DNA of 5,602 nucleotides, from the NCBI GenBank assembly GCA_902790885.1, contig CADATR010000118.1, forward strand, positions 1 to 5,602, given 5' to 3'. Both the position numbers and the translations under genes were made by a program. The notes beneath the pieces were generated by a model that saw only the letters and a list, made by a program, of their open reading frames with translations, was not told where the DNA came from and did no database searches. This DNA is from an uncultured Eubacteriales bacterium (lineage in GTDB: Bacteria > Bacillota_A > Clostridia > Peptostreptococcales > Anaerovoracaceae). Shown piece after piece: positions 4,984 to 5,602 of the stretch. Numbering within the stretch: position 1 is the first letter of the stretch; each line of letters begins with the position of its first letter.

Positions 4984-5602
4984 ATGAGCAAAACAGGCAT
5001 GAAGACAATCGATCTGATACTTTTTGACATGGATGGCACCATGTTCGATACGGAGCAAATATGGTTTGAAGTTTTCAGGGACCTCCTGAAAGACATGGAT
5101 CACCCGGGGCCTCCTGAACTGTATTTCAGGGCCGCGGGTACCGGAGGAGAGATAGAGAGACGTTTATTTGCAGAACTCCTGGGGCTCAGCGATGAGGACT
5201 CATACAGCTTTGTAAAAGAGCTGTACAGGCGTGGAAGTGAAACGCTTCTCACCTGCTTTATTCCCAAGAAACCGGGCCTCGATGCCATGATGCAGTTCCT
5301 AAGGGAAAGCGGCCTGCGGTGGACCATAGTCTCGTCTTCTCCGAGGTATCTTATAGACAGGTACCTCTCTCTTCATGGCATCGATCCGCCGGAAGAGCCT
5401 ATCGTGGATGTCAGCATGATCAGACACAGCAAGCCTTCTCCGGAACCATACCTGATAGCCGCCGGGCTCTGTGGGACCGACCCCGCCCGCTGCCTTGTTG
5501 TTGAGGACGCTCATACGGGTGTTTCCTCCGCACTCGCAGCAGGGATGAGTGTGATAATGGTCCCGGATATAAATGAACCCACAGACGAGGAGCGCCGCAG
5601 GA
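4984..5602 (+). CDS. HAD-superfamily hydrolase, beta-phosphoglucomutase/phosphatase type (3' partial)
   Basis: The frame is open from ATG 4984 to the window end (206 complete codons), and relatives of about 215-225 residues suggest only a short C-terminal piece is missing. All four HAD motifs are present: LFDMDGT (13-19) with nucleophile Asp15 and acid/base Asp17, VSSS (116-119) for motif II, Lys150 in HSKPSPEPY (148-156), and LVVEDAHTG (171-179) with the Mg-binding Glu174/Asp175. A helical cap (about 25-95) sits between motifs I and II as in subclass I enzymes such as beta-phosphoglucomutase and small sugar-phosphate phosphatases. Asp17 is compatible with either activity, so mutase and phosphatase cannot be told apart. 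An in-frame ATG at 4999 is an alternative start; neither has a convincing Shine-Dalgarno sequence. The gene is divergent from the PTS operon and shares the palindromic element, which suggests joint control. Confidence 0.93.
   Translation, partial: MSKTGMKTIDLILFDMDGTMFDTEQIWFEVFRDLLKDMDHPGPPELYFRAAGTGGEIERRLFAELLGLSDEDSYSFVKELYRRGSETLLTCFIPKKPGLDAMMQFLRESGLRWTIVSSSPRYLIDRYLSLHGIDPPEEPIVDVSMIRHSKPSPEPYLIAAGLCGTDPARCLVVEDAHTGVSSALAAGMSVIMVPDINEPTDEERRR

Overview
The window looks like chromosomal DNA of a Gram-positive, probably Firmicutes/Clostridia-type, anaerobe. The support is strong AGGAGG-type ribosome binding sites, a GTG start, roughly balanced GC in the genes with a very AT-rich divergent intergenic region, a DeoR-type regulator and a mannose-family phosphotransferase system (PTS). 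The species cannot be named from the sequence, and nothing seen here marks a phage, transposon, CRISPR array or RNA gene.

Layout. (1) Positions 2-880, + strand: the 3' part of a DeoR-family regulator (sensor domain only; its DNA-binding half lies upstream of the window), followed 27 bases later by a 116-residue protein of unknown function. A long hairpin at 930-970 ends this unit and also lies just past the end of the convergent operon. (2) Positions 979-4722, - strand: a four-gene operon read right to left: EIIA (GTG start at 4722), a fused EIIC-EIID membrane protein, EIIB, and a HisC-like PLP aminotransferase. The gaps are 37, 35 and 60 bases; the last holds a strong non-terminator hairpin. 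(3) Positions 4723-4983: an intergenic region with divergent promoters, a pair of nearly identical palindromes 133 bases apart, and a long series of T-tracts at about helical spacing. (4) Position 4984 to the end, + strand: a HAD-superfamily phosphatase/phosphomutase of the beta-phosphoglucomutase type, cut off near its C terminus.

How the genes could work together. The three PTS genes make a complete sugar-specific enzyme II (A, B, C, D domains) that would import and phosphorylate one substrate, drawing phosphate from HPr encoded elsewhere. No ordinary sugar-phosphate catabolic enzyme (deaminase, deacetylase, aldolase, kinase) lies in the window. Instead the operon ends in an aminotransferase whose nearest recognisable family (HisC) acts on a phosphorylated keto compound, and a HAD enzyme is transcribed divergently. 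A route of phosphorylating import, transamination of a phospho-keto compound and then dephosphorylation or isomerisation fits this set but is inference. The aminotransferase has Met where the family has the PLP-contacting Asn of the NPTG motif, which argues against ordinary HisC. The paired palindromes suggest a shared regulator; the DeoR-type protein is a candidate only by proximity.
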